From Streptomyces asiaticus (GTDB lineage: Bacteria; Actinomycetota; Actinomycetes; Streptomycetales; Streptomycetaceae), in NCBI RefSeq assembly GCF_018138715.1, contig NZ_JAGSHX010000006.1, forward strand, positions 6,510,001-6,574,000: a DNA stretch of 64,000 bases, given 5' to 3'. The position numbers and the translations under genes were made by a program. Below, piece by piece: positions 44,202-52,862 of this stretch; positions within the stretch are counted from its first letter, which is position 1; each line of letters starts with the position of its first letter. The notes beneath the pieces are model-generated. The model was not told where the DNA came from. It saw nothing but the letters and a program-made list of their open reading frames with translations, and did no database searches.

Positions 44202-44216
44202 TGTTGTGTCACAACA
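44202..44216. promoter_or_regulatory. 15-bp perfect palindrome TGTTGTGTCACAACA
   Basis: The 7-base arms TGTTGTG and CACAACA surround a single T, 33 bp after the TetR gene and 150 bp before the next start. It is AT-richer than its surroundings. It looks more like an operator than a terminator; the binding protein is unknown. Confidence 0.45.
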
Positions 44217-44366
44217 CCCCTTCCCGGGCCGGGACGTGGAACTCGGGGCCGTCCTCCCGTCGTCCTCGGACGGGGAGCACCCCACCCGGGGGCGTCGGGA
44301 AAAGCCCTGGTCATCACCTAGGGTCGTAGTCCAAGGCGCGGCAGTTGAGGCAGTGAGGGACAGCGA

Positions 44367-45392
44367 ATGACGCAGGCGTACACGCAGGAGACGGGACAGC
44401 TCGGGGACGCGCCCCAGCAATCGGGCTCCCGGATCGGCCGCCTGTTCGACCGGCTGCGGAACGACCGCGGCATCTGGCGGCGCGGACTGGTGCTGGCGGC
44501 GATCGCGATCCTGCTCGCCCTGGTCATGGTCCTCCACGCCGACATCCCCAACCGGGTGGGCAACCTCGGCTCGCTGCTGGAGACCTTCCTGCCGTGGCTG
44601 GGCCTGTTCCTTCCGGTGCTGCTGGTGCTCGGCCTGGTGCGGCGGTCGGCGAGCGCCGTGCTGGCGCTGGTGCTGCCCGTCGCCGTCTGGCTGAACCTCT
44701 TCGGCGGCCTGATGTTCTCCGACAAGTCCGGCAGCGGCGGTGAGCTGACCGTCGTCACCCACAACGTCAACGCGGAGAACGCCGATCCGACCGGCACCGC
44801 GAAGGATGTGGCCGCCTCGGGCGCCGATGTGGTGGCCCTGGAGGAGCTGACGGACTCGGCCGTGCCGACGTACGAGCGGGCCATGGCGGGCACCTACCAC
44901 TACCACACCGTGCAGGGCACGGTGGGGCTGTGGAGCAAGTACCCGCTGTCCGGCACCAAGCCGGTGAACATCAAGCTGGGCTGGACGCGGGCGCTGCGCA
45001 CCGCCGTCGCCACCCCGCGCGGTGAGGTCGGCGTCTATGTGGCCCATCTGCCCTCGGTACGCGTGAAGTTCAACGCGGGCTTCACCGCCGGGCAGCGCGA
45101 CGACAGCGCCGAGGCGCTGGGCCAGGCCATCGCGCGGGAGCCGCTGAAGAAGGTGATCCTGCTGGGCGATCTGAACGGCACCATGAACGACCGCGCGCTC
45201 GCCCCCGTCACCGCGCAGATGCGGTCCGCCCAGGGCGCTGCGGGCGACGGCTTCGGCTTCAGCTGGCCCGCCTCGTTCCCGATGGCGCGGATCGACCAGA
45301 TCATGGTGCGGGGGCTGGATCCGGTCTCGGCGTGGGCGCTGCCCAGGACCGGCAGCGACCACCTTCCGCTGGCGGCGTCGGTCGACTACTGA
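44367..45392 (+). CDS. Membrane-anchored endonuclease/exonuclease/phosphatase-fold protein
   Basis: The 341-residue protein has three N-terminal helices (VLAAIAILLALVMVLHA, FLPWLGLFLPVLLVLGLV, AVLALVLPVAVWLNLF) and then an outward EEP domain with VVTHNVNAEN, VALEELTD, VILLGDLNGTMND, ARIDQIMV and GSDHLPL, which hold the metal and catalytic residues. Such proteins hydrolyse phosphodiesters, possibly of lipids or extracellular nucleic acids. The substrate is unknown. Confidence 0.87.
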   Translation: MTQAYTQETGQLGDAPQQSGSRIGRLFDRLRNDRGIWRRGLVLAAIAILLALVMVLHADIPNRVGNLGSLLETFLPWLGLFLPVLLVLGLVRRSASAVLALVLPVAVWLNLFGGLMFSDKSGSGGELTVVTHNVNAENADPTGTAKDVAASGADVVALEELTDSAVPTYERAMAGTYHYHTVQGTVGLWSKYPLSGTKPVNIKLGWTRALRTAVATPRGEVGVYVAHLPSVRVKFNAGFTAGQRDDSAEALGQAIAREPLKKVILLGDLNGTMNDRALAPVTAQMRSAQGAAGDGFGFSWPASFPMARIDQIMVRGLDPVSAWALPRTGSDHLPLAASVDY

Positions 45393-45503
45393 GCCGGTTA
45401 CCGGGCCCATGCCGTCCGGGGTCGTCGGGTGACACAGCTCACGGGGCACCCGGCGAGATCTTACGTGCCGTTCATCTTGGGGATCACCTCGGGAACATTC
45501 TGC

Positions 45504-45563
45504 GTGAGAGACTTTGTTCAGCTAGAGAACATATGCATCCCTGCACGTTTCTCCTTCGTTTGA
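45504..45563 (+). CDS. Candidate 19-residue leader peptide
   Basis: A GTG at 45,504 opens a 19-codon frame (VRDFVQLENICIPARFSFV) whose stop TGA (45,561-45,563) touches the ribosome site of the MFS gene, 10 bp before its ATG. It uses CTA and ATA codons, which are rare in this genome. The start lies in the left arm of a hairpin that covers the MFS start. No clear Shine-Dalgarno sequence precedes it. Position and structure suggest a regulatory leader; this is inference. Confidence 0.5.
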   Translation: MRDFVQLENICIPARFSFV

Positions 45564-45574
45564 AAGGTCTCTCA
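45505..45574 (+). promoter_or_regulatory. Leader hairpin sequestering the MFS start codon (translational attenuator)
   Basis: TGAGAGAC (45,505-45,512) pairs with GTCTCTCA (45,567-45,574), which includes the A of the ATG and abuts the GAAAGG ribosome site. Inside, GAGAA (45,525-45,529) pairs with TTCTC (45,549-45,553), and TGCA/TGCA forms the tip. A ribosome stalled on the leader frame would break the outer stem and free the MFS start. Confidence 0.6.
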
Positions 45575-46779
45575 TGCCCCTGGCCCTGCTCGCCCTTGCT
45601 GTGAGCGCCTTCGGCATTGGTACTACCGAATTCGTGATGATGGGCCTGCTGCCCAATGTCGCGAATGATCTGGACACCTCGGTGCCCACGGCCGGATACC
45701 TCGTCTCCGCCTACGCCATCGGAGTCGTGGTGGGCGCTCCGCTGCTGACCGCCCTCGGTTCCCGTATCCCGCGCAAGCGGATGCTCGTGTTGCTCATGGC
45801 GCTCTTCACGGTGGGCAACCTGGCCTCCGCCCTCGCCCCCAACTTCGGGCTGCTGATCGCGGGCCGGGTGCTCGCCGGGCTGCCCCACGGCGCGTTCTTC
45901 GGCGTCGGCGCGGTGGTCGCCGCGCGGCTGGTGACCGAGGACCGGCGGGCCCGGGCGGTCGCCACCATGTTCCTCGGGCTGACCATCGCCAACATCGTCG
46001 GCGTCCCCGTGGCCACCCTGCTCGGCCAGAACCTCGGCTGGCGCGCGACCTTCCTGGTCGTCGCCGCGATCGGCGTGGTCGCCATGGCCGCGCTCGCCAG
46101 GCTCGTTCCCCAGATCTCCCATGAGCAGCACGGCGGGCTGCGCCAGGAGCTCGGCGCGCTGCGCGACCGCCAGGTGCTGCTGGGGCTGCTCACCGCCGTC
46201 TTCGGCTTCGCCGGCGTCTTCGCCGTCTACAGCTACCTCGCCTCGATGATGACCGAGGTCACCGGGTTCGGTGAGTCGACGGTCACCCTGGTGCTGGCGC
46301 TGTTCGGCATCGGCATGACACTGGGCGCCCTGGTCGCCGGTCCGCTCACCGACCGGGCGCTGCGGCCCACGCTCTACGGCTCGCTGGCGGCGCTGGCCGC
46401 CGTGCTCGTGGCCTTCGACTTCACGGTGCATGTGAAGTGGGCGGCGCTGCTGTCGGTCGTGGTGCTGGGCGCGGTCGGCTTCATGACCACCACCCCGCTC
46501 CAGATGCTGGTGATGAACAAGGCCCAGCACGCCCCTACGCTGGCCTCCGCCTCCAACCACTCCGCCTTCAACCTGGCCAACGCCGGTGGCGCGTGGCTCG
46601 GCGGCGTCGCCATCGCGGCGGGCTGGGGCTGGACCTCCCCGACGCTGGTCGGCGCGGTGCTCGCGGTGATCGGTCTCGGGATCGCGCTGATCGCGGGGCT
46701 GACGGACCGGGCTCCGGGGGGTGACTCGCGGGTCGTGGCGAGCAGTGAGGTGCTGCCGCGCATGTCCGAGGTGGGCTGA
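45574..46779 (+). CDS. DHA1-family MFS efflux transporter (AraJ-like)
   Basis: The 401-residue protein has twelve helices and the DHA1 start LALAVSAFGIGTTEFVMMGLLPNVA, then GSRIPRKRMLVLLMALF and GLPHGAFFGVGAVVAARL. It belongs with AraJ/chloramphenicol-type exporters. It should pump out small molecules, perhaps ribosome inhibitors if the leader attenuator is real. GAAAGG precedes the ATG by seven bases. The frame on the opposite strand is a shadow. Confidence 0.9.
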   Translation: MPLALLALAVSAFGIGTTEFVMMGLLPNVANDLDTSVPTAGYLVSAYAIGVVVGAPLLTALGSRIPRKRMLVLLMALFTVGNLASALAPNFGLLIAGRVLAGLPHGAFFGVGAVVAARLVTEDRRARAVATMFLGLTIANIVGVPVATLLGQNLGWRATFLVVAAIGVVAMAALARLVPQISHEQHGGLRQELGALRDRQVLLGLLTAVFGFAGVFAVYSYLASMMTEVTGFGESTVTLVLALFGIGMTLGALVAGPLTDRALRPTLYGSLAALAAVLVAFDFTVHVKWAALLSVVVLGAVGFMTTTPLQMLVMNKAQHAPTLASASNHSAFNLANAGGAWLGGVAIAAGWGWTSPTLVGAVLAVIGLGIALIAGLTDRAPGGDSRVVASSEVLPRMSEVG

Positions 46780-46799
46780 GCTCAGCGCTCCGTCGGAGC

Positions 46800-48205
46800 G
46801 GGACGCCTGCGGCGGGCTGTCCCCCTCCCCGCCCCTTCCCGAAACCGGGGCTCCGCCCCAGCCCCCGAAGCCGGGCTCCGTCCGAGGCCCCGAGTCGGGG
46901 CTTCGTCCCGGGTCCCGTGCCGGGGCTCTGCCCCGGGTCCCGTGCCGGGGCTCTGCCCCGGGTCCCGTGCCGGGGCTTCGTCCGAGGCTCCGAAGCCGGG
47001 GCTCCGCCCCAGACCCCGAGCCGGGCTTCGTCCCTGGCCCTGAGCTGGGGCTCTGCCCCGGGCCCCGTGCCGGGGCTTCGTCCCGGGCCTCGAGCCGGGG
47101 CTTCGTCCGAGATCCCGTGCCGGGGCTTCGTCCCGGGTCCCGTGCCGGGGCTCTGCGCGAGGTCCCGTGCCGGGGCTTCACCCAGGTCCCGTGCCGGGGC
47201 TCCGCCTCGGGCCCCGGGTCGGGTTTCGTCCCTGGCCCTGAGCTGGGGCTCTGCCCCGGGCCCCGTGCCGGGGCTTCGTCCCGGGCCTCGAGCCGGGGCT
47301 TCGTCCGAGATCCCGTGCCGGGGCTTCGTCCCGGGTCCCGTGCCGGGGCTCTGCGCGAGGTCCCGTGCCGGGGCTTCACCCAGGTCCCGTGCCGGGGCTC
47401 CGCCTCGGGCCCCGGGTCGGGTTTCGTCCCTGGCCCTGAGCTGGGGATCTGCCCCGGGCCCCGTGCCGGGGCTTCGTCCCGGGCCTCGAGCCGGGGCTTC
47501 GTCCGAGATCCCGTGCCGGGGCTTCGTCCCGGGTCCCGTGCCGGGGCTCTGCGCGAGGTCCCGTGCCGGGGCTTCACCCAGGTCCCGTGCCGGGGCTCCG
47601 CCTCGGGCCCCGGGTCGGGTTTCGTCCCTGGCCCTGAGCTGGGGATCTGCCCCGGGCCCCGTGCCGGGGCTTCGTCCCGGGCCTCGAGCCGGGGCTTCGT
47701 CCGAGATCCCGTGCCGGGGCTTCGTCCCGGGTCCCGTGCCGGGGCTCTGCGCGAGGTCCCGTGCCGGGGCTTCACCCAGGTCCCGTGCCGGGGCTCCGCC
47801 TCGGGCCCCGGGTCGGGCTTCGTCCCTGGCCCTGAGCTGGGGCTCCGCCCCAGGTCCCGAGCCGGGCTTCGTCCGAGGCTCCGAAGCCGGGGCTCTGTCC
47901 CGGGCCCCGTGCCGGGGCTTCGTCCGAGGTCCCGAGCCAGGGCTCTGACCCAGGCTCCGAGCGGGGCTTCGTCCCGGGTCCGAGCCGGGGCTCCGTCCCA
48001 GGCCCCGGGCCGGAGCTCTGCCCCAGGTCCCGAGCCGGGGCTTCGCTCCTTCCCGCGGCATCGATGTGCGGATCCGCACCGAGCCCCGGGGTCCGGGGGC
48101 GGAACCCGGGGGCCGGGGTCTGGGGCGGAGCCCCGGTTCTGGGGTCTGGGGCGGAGCCCCCAGTTTCGGGAAGGGGCGGGGAGGGGAAAGACCCGGCGCC
48201 CACGC
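46800..48205. repeat. 1.4-kb GC-rich repeat array bounded by inverted elements
   Basis: The whole gap between the MFS and alpha/beta hydrolase genes is built from short units such as GTCCCGTGCCGGGGCTTCGT and GTCCCGTGCCGGGGCTCTGC, with a 24-bp period near 46,910-46,980. The left border (about 46,818-46,860) and right border (about 48,120-48,190) carry the same inverted pair CCCCTCCCCGCCCCTTCCCG and its complement that flank the smaller elements at 8.1 and 34.1 kb. I see no gene; long open frames on both strands come from composition and repeat periods divisible by three. Confidence 0.85.
47041..47832. repeat. 198-bp tandem repeat, four near-identical copies
   Basis: TGAGCTGGGG recurs at 47,041, 47,239, 47,437, 47,635 and 47,833, exactly 198 bp apart. 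The four full copies between differ at very few bases (for example CTCTG in the first two and ATCTG in the next two after TGAGCTGGGG). Near identity implies recent amplification or gene conversion. Confidence 0.95.
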
Positions 48206-48289
48206 GGCCCCGGTGGGCTTGACTTTGACATCGATGTGAGGCTTTAGCGTCCCCGTCATCAGCCAAGACGTGACGTAAGGACGCACCTG

Positions 48290-49165
48290 ATGACCAGCAC
48301 CTCACCCCTCGCCCGCATCGTCCGCGGCACCGGCCCCGGGCTGCTGCTCGCCCACGGCGGGACCGGCTCCATCGAGGGGAACTACGGTCCGATCCTGGAC
48401 GGTCTCGCCGAGCGCCACCGCGTGGTCGGCCCCGACTACCCCGGCTCCGGCCGCACCCCGCGCGCGAGCGGGCCGCTGGACCTCGACACCCTGGCCGACC
48501 AGCTGGTGGGCACGGCCGTCGAGGAGGGTCTGGACACCTTCGCCATCGCCGGATACTCCCTCGGCGGGCCCGTCGCCCTGCGCGCCGCCACCCGCCACCC
48601 CGAGCGGGTCACCGCTCTGGTCCTGACCGCGACCTTCGCCCACCCCAGCGCCCGGATGCGGCTCCTGGTGGACGACTGGCTGCGCCAGCTCCGCTCGGGC
48701 GACGAGGAGGCGACCGCCCGCTGGACCGCGCTCATCGGCGCGGGCGCGCCCTATCTGGACCGGATGACGCCCGAGGAGCTCGCCACGGTGATCGAGGGCG
48801 CCCGCGCCTCGGTGCCGCCCGGCGCGATCGATCAGGTCGAACTGGTCGGCCGGATCGACGTCCGCGAGGACCTGGGCCGGATCCGGGTGCCCACCCTGGT
48901 GATCTCCACGACGCTGGACGCGATGGCCACGCCGTACCACCACCGCCAGGTGGCGGACGCGATCCCCGGGGCGCGCCTCGCCGAGCTGGAGTCCGGCCAT
49001 CTGCCGTTCGCGGAGGCGCCCGATGCGTGGCTGGGCCTGATCAGGACGTTCCTGGACGCCCAGGTTGGGTCGGACGCCCAGGTGCGGTCAGGCGCCCAGG
49101 TGCGGTCAGGCGCCCAGGTGCGGTCAGGCGCCCAGGCACAGTCAGGCGCCCAGGCACAGTCATAG
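48290..49165 (+). CDS. Alpha/beta hydrolase with repetitive C-terminal tail
   Basis: The 291-residue protein has the oxyanion region LLLAHGGTGS, nucleophile GYSLGG at about 89-94, the acid in STTLDAMATP and the His in ESGHLPFAEAP, a full catalytic triad. The last 36 codons come from six 18-bp units and read AQVRSGAQVRSGAQAQS and similar, beyond the normal fold. AAGGA precedes the ATG by nine bases. The substrate is unknown. Confidence 0.88.
   Translation: MTSTSPLARIVRGTGPGLLLAHGGTGSIEGNYGPILDGLAERHRVVGPDYPGSGRTPRASGPLDLDTLADQLVGTAVEEGLDTFAIAGYSLGGPVALRAATRHPERVTALVLTATFAHPSARMRLLVDDWLRQLRSGDEEATARWTALIGAGAPYLDRMTPEELATVIEGARASVPPGAIDQVELVGRIDVREDLGRIRVPTLVISTTLDAMATPYHHRQVADAIPGARLAELESGHLPFAEAPDAWLGLIRTFLDAQVGSDAQVRSGAQVRSGAQVRSGAQAQSGAQAQS
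49058..49165 (+). repeat. Six 18-bp tandem units in the 3' end of the hydrolase gene
   Basis: Units of the form GCCCAGGTGCGGTCAGGC follow each other six times; three are identical, one earlier and two later ones vary. They add a six-residue peptide repeat to the protein and end with the stop codon. Confidence 0.9.
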
Positions 49166-49201
49166 GGCGTGCCGCCCTGCGCCGCGCGCCGCCCCAGAGC
49201 C

Positions 49202-50956
49202 TCAGGCGTGCTCCCGCCAGCGATTGGTGATGGGCAGCCGGCGGTCCTTGCCGAAACCCTTCGCGGAGATCTTCGTGCCCGGCGGGTACTGCCGGCGCTT
49301 GTACTCGGCGGTGTCCACCAGCCGCAGGATCCGGGTCACCAGCGCGTCGTCGTATCCCGCCGCCACGATCTCGGTACGCCCCTGGTCGCGGTCGACATAC
49401 AGCTCCAGGATCCGGTCGAGGACGTCGTAGTCGGGGAGCGAGTCGGTGTCGACCTGGCCGGGGCGCAGCTCGGCGCTCGGCGGCTTGGTGATCGAGTTCT
49501 CGGGGATGGGCGGGGTCTGGCCTCGCTCTTCCGCCGCACGGTTACGCCATTTCGACAGCCGGAAGACGGAGGTCTTGTAGACGTCCTTGATCGGGCCGTA
49601 CGCGCCGACCGAGTCCCCGTAGAGCGTGGAGTAGCCGCAGGCCAGCTCGGACTTGTTGCCCGGGGCGAGGACGATGTGGCCCTCCTGGTTGGAGATCGCC
49701 ATCAGCATCGTGCCGCGCAGCCGCGACTGGAGGTTCTCCTCGGCCAGCCCGGTGAGCCCCAGGGAGCCCATATAGGCGTCGAACATCGGGGCGATCGGGA
49801 CCGTGCGGAAGTTCAGCCCGGTACGCCGCGCCAGCTCGGCCGCGTCGTCGATCGAGTGCTCGGAGGAGTAGCGCGAGGGCATCGCGACGCCGTACACGTT
49901 CTGCGCGCCGACCGCGTCACACGCGATGGCGGCGACGAGCGAGGAGTCGATCCCGCCGGAGAGCCCGATCAGCACACTGCGGAAACCGTTCTTCGCCACA
50001 TAGGCCCGCAGCCCCACGACCAGCGCCGTGTAGATCTCCTCGTCGTCCCCGAGCCGCTCGGCCTCGCCGCCCGCGAGCTCCGGCTCATAGCGGGGCAGCG
50101 GGTCGGCGGAGAGGGTGACGTGGTCGATGCGGAGCCCGTCGTCCACCACCCCCTCGGGAACCGAGCCCGGGTCGGCGGCGGGCAGATCGAGGTCGAGCAG
50201 CACACAGCCCTCGGCGAACTGCGGCGCCCGCGCGATGACTTCGCCGTCCCGGTCGACCACGATCGAGTCGCCGTCGAAGACCAGCTCGTCCTGGCCGCCG
50301 ATCATGGCCAGGTACGCGGTGGTGCAGCCCGCCTCCTGGGCCCGCTTGCGCACCAGGTCCAGCCGGGTGTCGTCCTTCTCCCGCTCGTACGGCGAGGCGT
50401 TGATCGACAGCAGCAGCCCGGCCCCCGCCGAGCAGCTGGCCGGCACCCGGCCGCCGTCCTGCCACAGGTCCTCGCAGATGGCGAGCGCCACGTCGATGCC
50501 GTGGACGCGGACCATGGGCAGGGTGTCGCCGGGCACGAAGTAGCGGAACTCGTCGAAGACGCCGTAGTTCGGCAGATGGTGCTTGGCGAAGGTCAGGACG
50601 ACCGCGCCCCGGTGCAGCACGGCGCCCGCGTTCTGCGGCGACCCGGCCGGCTGGCCGTAGCGCCGGGCGCGCTCGCTGCGGTCGAGGTAGCCGACGACCA
50701 CCGGCACCTCGCCCAGCCCCTCGGCGTTCAGCCGCTCGGCGAGCGAGCGCAGCGCGGTGCGCGACGCCTCGACGAAGGACGAGCGCAGCGCCAGGTCCTC
50801 GACGGGATAGCCGGTCAGCACCATCTCGGGGAACGCCACCAGATGGGCGCCCTGTTCGGCGGAGTGCCGGGTCCAGTGGAGTATCGATTCGGTGTTGCCG
50901 TCGAGGTCGCCGACGGTCGAGTCGATCTGGTTCAGAGCGAGGCGAAGTTGAGGCAC
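49202..50956 (-). CDS. nadE: Glutamine-dependent NAD+ synthetase
   Basis: The 584-residue enzyme has an N-terminal glutaminase of the nitrilase fold (Glu in AFPEMVLTGYP, Lys in TFAKHHLPNYG, Cys in LAICEDLWQDGG) and a C-terminal synthetase with the PP-loop GLSGGIDSSLVAAI. It amidates nicotinate adenine dinucleotide to NAD+, taking ammonia from glutamine. Its length fits the two-domain form usual in actinobacteria. The ATG at 50,956 begins MPQLRLALNQID. Confidence 0.95.
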   Translation of the reverse strand: MPQLRLALNQIDSTVGDLDGNTESILHWTRHSAEQGAHLVAFPEMVLTGYPVEDLALRSSFVEASRTALRSLAERLNAEGLGEVPVVVGYLDRSERARRYGQPAGSPQNAGAVLHRGAVVLTFAKHHLPNYGVFDEFRYFVPGDTLPMVRVHGIDVALAICEDLWQDGGRVPASCSAGAGLLLSINASPYEREKDDTRLDLVRKRAQEAGCTTAYLAMIGGQDELVFDGDSIVVDRDGEVIARAPQFAEGCVLLDLDLPAADPGSVPEGVVDDGLRIDHVTLSADPLPRYEPELAGGEAERLGDDEEIYTALVVGLRAYVAKNGFRSVLIGLSGGIDSSLVAAIACDAVGAQNVYGVAMPSRYSSEHSIDDAAELARRTGLNFRTVPIAPMFDAYMGSLGLTGLAEENLQSRLRGTMLMAISNQEGHIVLAPGNKSELACGYSTLYGDSVGAYGPIKDVYKTSVFRLSKWRNRAAEERGQTPPIPENSITKPPSAELRPGQVDTDSLPDYDVLDRILELYVDRDQGRTEIVAAGYDDALVTRILRLVDTAEYKRRQYPPGTKISAKGFGKDRRLPITNRWREHA

Positions 50957-51053
50957 GGGCCCAGTGTAATCGTCTGTCTGACGCGATAGCCGGGGGTGTC
51001 TCCCTTCTCACGCCGGTCACGTCTGGCTTCTCTCACGCCGGTCACGTCTGGCT

Positions 51054-52862
51054 TCACTTCTGGTAGCCGAGGATGGTCATCATCCCGGACTCCGAGTGGT
51101 AGACGTTGTGGCAGTGGACCATCCACAGCCCCGGGTTGTCGGCGTCGAGGTCCACGTTCACCTTGTGGTGCGGCAGCAGGACCGTGGTGTCCTTACGGGG
51201 GCCGCCGTCCGGCAGCGCGAAGGTGTGGCCGTGCAGATGGACCGGATGCCACATGTCGGTGCCGTTGATGAACGTGATCCGCACCCGCTCACCCTCCCGT
51301 ACCGGATAGCGCTGCGAGGGGTCGTACGGCCGGCCGTTGATCGCCCAGTTCCAGCGCCGCATCGAGCCGGTGAGCCGCATCCGGATGATGCGGTCGGGCT
51401 CCTTGGGCGTCAGCCGGACGTCCTCAGCCGCCTTCAGCCGGTCCGCGGTGAGCAGCTCGCCGTCCAGCTCCTTGGGGCGCGGGAACTTCACCGGGCTCTT
51501 GCCGCGGGTGCGCAGCACCGCCATCGCGGACCGCCCCTTGCCCTCGGCGATCACGGCGAGCGGGAAGACCCCGTCCTTGACGGTGACCAGCACGTCGTAG
51601 CGCTCGCCCATGCCCAGCAGCAGCGCGTCCGTCTTGGCCGGTACGACGGGGTAGCCGTCGGTGTGGGTGACGGTCATCCGGTGGCCGCCGAGGGCGACGC
51701 GGAAGGCGGTGTCGCCGCCCGCGTTGATGATGCGGATGCGCACCCGGTCGCCGCGCTTGGCGCGGAAGACCTGCGGGGACTCGGGGCTGCGGCCGTTGAC
51801 CAGGTAGTAGGGGTAGGTGACATCACCGGCGTGGCCGCCCAGCAGCCGGCTCTCCATGGGCGCGGCCTTGGGTGCGGCCTTCTTCGGCGCCGTGGACCGG
51901 GTCCGGTCGCGTTTGGCGCCGGCCGCGGCGGTGCTCTTGGCTGTCGCTTTGGGCTTGGCTGTCGCCGTGGCTTTGGCCGTGGGCGTAGGCGTGGGCGTGG
52001 GCGTGGCTTTGGCCGTGGCCGTGGCCGTGGCCGTGGCTTTGGTTTTGGCTGTGGCCGTGGCGCCGCGCTTGCCGTCGTCGTCCGTCGAGCCGCCGTCCGT
52101 CGAGCCGTCATCCATCGAGCCGTCGTCCATCGCATGGCCGGCCGCGCCGCCCTTGCCCGCGTTGAGCCGCTCGAACTCCTTGTCCGGGGTGCGGCCGCCC
52201 ACCCCGTCGAGCCAGTCGTCCAGGACGACGACCCACTCCTTGTCGTACGCCAGCGGCTCCTTCGGATCCTCCACGATCAGCGGTGCGTACAGCCCCCGGT
52301 CCAGCTGGACGCCCGAGTGCGGATGGATCCAGTACGTGCCCGGGTAGAACGCGGTGAAGCGGTAGTCGAAGGCGGCGCCCGTCTTGATCGCCCGCTGGGT
52401 CACCCCGGGGACGCCGTCCATGTCGTTGCGCAGCCGGATGCCGTGCCAGTGCAGCGTGGTGGGCTGCGGCAGGTTGTTGGCGAGCGTGAGCGCGATCGTG
52501 TCGCCCGCCGTCACCCGGATCTCCCGGCCCGGCACCTGGTCCTCGTACGCCCAGGACGTCACCTTGCGGGCGCCGATGTCCAGGGTGGTCGCGGTGGCGG
52601 TGAGCCGGAAGGTGCGCACCGGGCCGGGGCCCCGCCGCCGCTCGGCCGCGGCGACCTCCGGGCCATGGGGGGAGACGTACTGCGCCGGGGTGTCGTCCGC
52701 GGGCGCGCCGGGCCGGGCGGGTGCGCCCATCGTGTTCCCGTCCACGCCGTCGGGGCCTCCGGCACGGGGGCGGGGGCCGGAGGAGCCGCAGGCGGTGAGC
52801 AGACCGCTGCCCGCGGCGGCGATGCCCGTGCCGAGCACGGCACGGCGAGTCTTTTCGTGCAT
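51054..52862 (-). CDS. Multicopper oxidase lipoprotein with low-complexity insert
   Basis: The 602-residue protein has a twin-arginine signal and lipobox (TRRAVLG, LLTACGSS), then three cupredoxin domains. Copper ligands are visible in TTLHWHGIRL, YWIHPHSG, MWHPVHLHGHTF and MVHCHNVYHSESGM. Between domains 1 and 2 lies an insert of about 100 residues: Asp/Ser/Gly-rich, then an Ala/Thr/Lys/Pro stretch of type ATATAKTKATAT, coded by GTGGCC-like hexamers (51,930-52,070). It may oxidise cuprous copper or phenols on the cell surface. A CsoR-like box lies upstream. Confidence 0.92.
   Translation of the reverse strand: MHEKTRRAVLGTGIAAAGSGLLTACGSSGPRPRAGGPDGVDGNTMGAPARPGAPADDTPAQYVSPHGPEVAAAERRRGPGPVRTFRLTATATTLDIGARKVTSWAYEDQVPGREIRVTAGDTIALTLANNLPQPTTLHWHGIRLRNDMDGVPGVTQRAIKTGAAFDYRFTAFYPGTYWIHPHSGVQLDRGLYAPLIVEDPKEPLAYDKEWVVVLDDWLDGVGGRTPDKEFERLNAGKGGAAGHAMDDGSMDDGSTDGGSTDDDGKRGATATAKTKATATATATAKATPTPTPTPTAKATATAKPKATAKSTAAAGAKRDRTRSTAPKKAAPKAAPMESRLLGGHAGDVTYPYYLVNGRSPESPQVFRAKRGDRVRIRIINAGGDTAFRVALGGHRMTVTHTDGYPVVPAKTDALLLGMGERYDVLVTVKDGVFPLAVIAEGKGRSAMAVLRTRGKSPVKFPRPKELDGELLTADRLKAAEDVRLTPKEPDRIIRMRLTGSMRRWNWAINGRPYDPSQRYPVREGERVRITFINGTDMWHPVHLHGHTFALPDGGPRKDTTVLLPHHKVNVDLDADNPGLWMVHCHNVYHSESGMMTILGYQK

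Noticed and set aside
46910..47832. A CRISPR array
   Set aside because: The tandem units have no unique spacers; repeats are contiguous and no cas gene is near.
45484..48231. A 915-codon open frame on the minus strand, and frames of 343-572 codons on both strands
   Set aside because: They cover the MFS gene in antisense or the 198-bp array. Repeat periods divisible by three and extreme GC keep them open; none has a credible ribosome site or domain.
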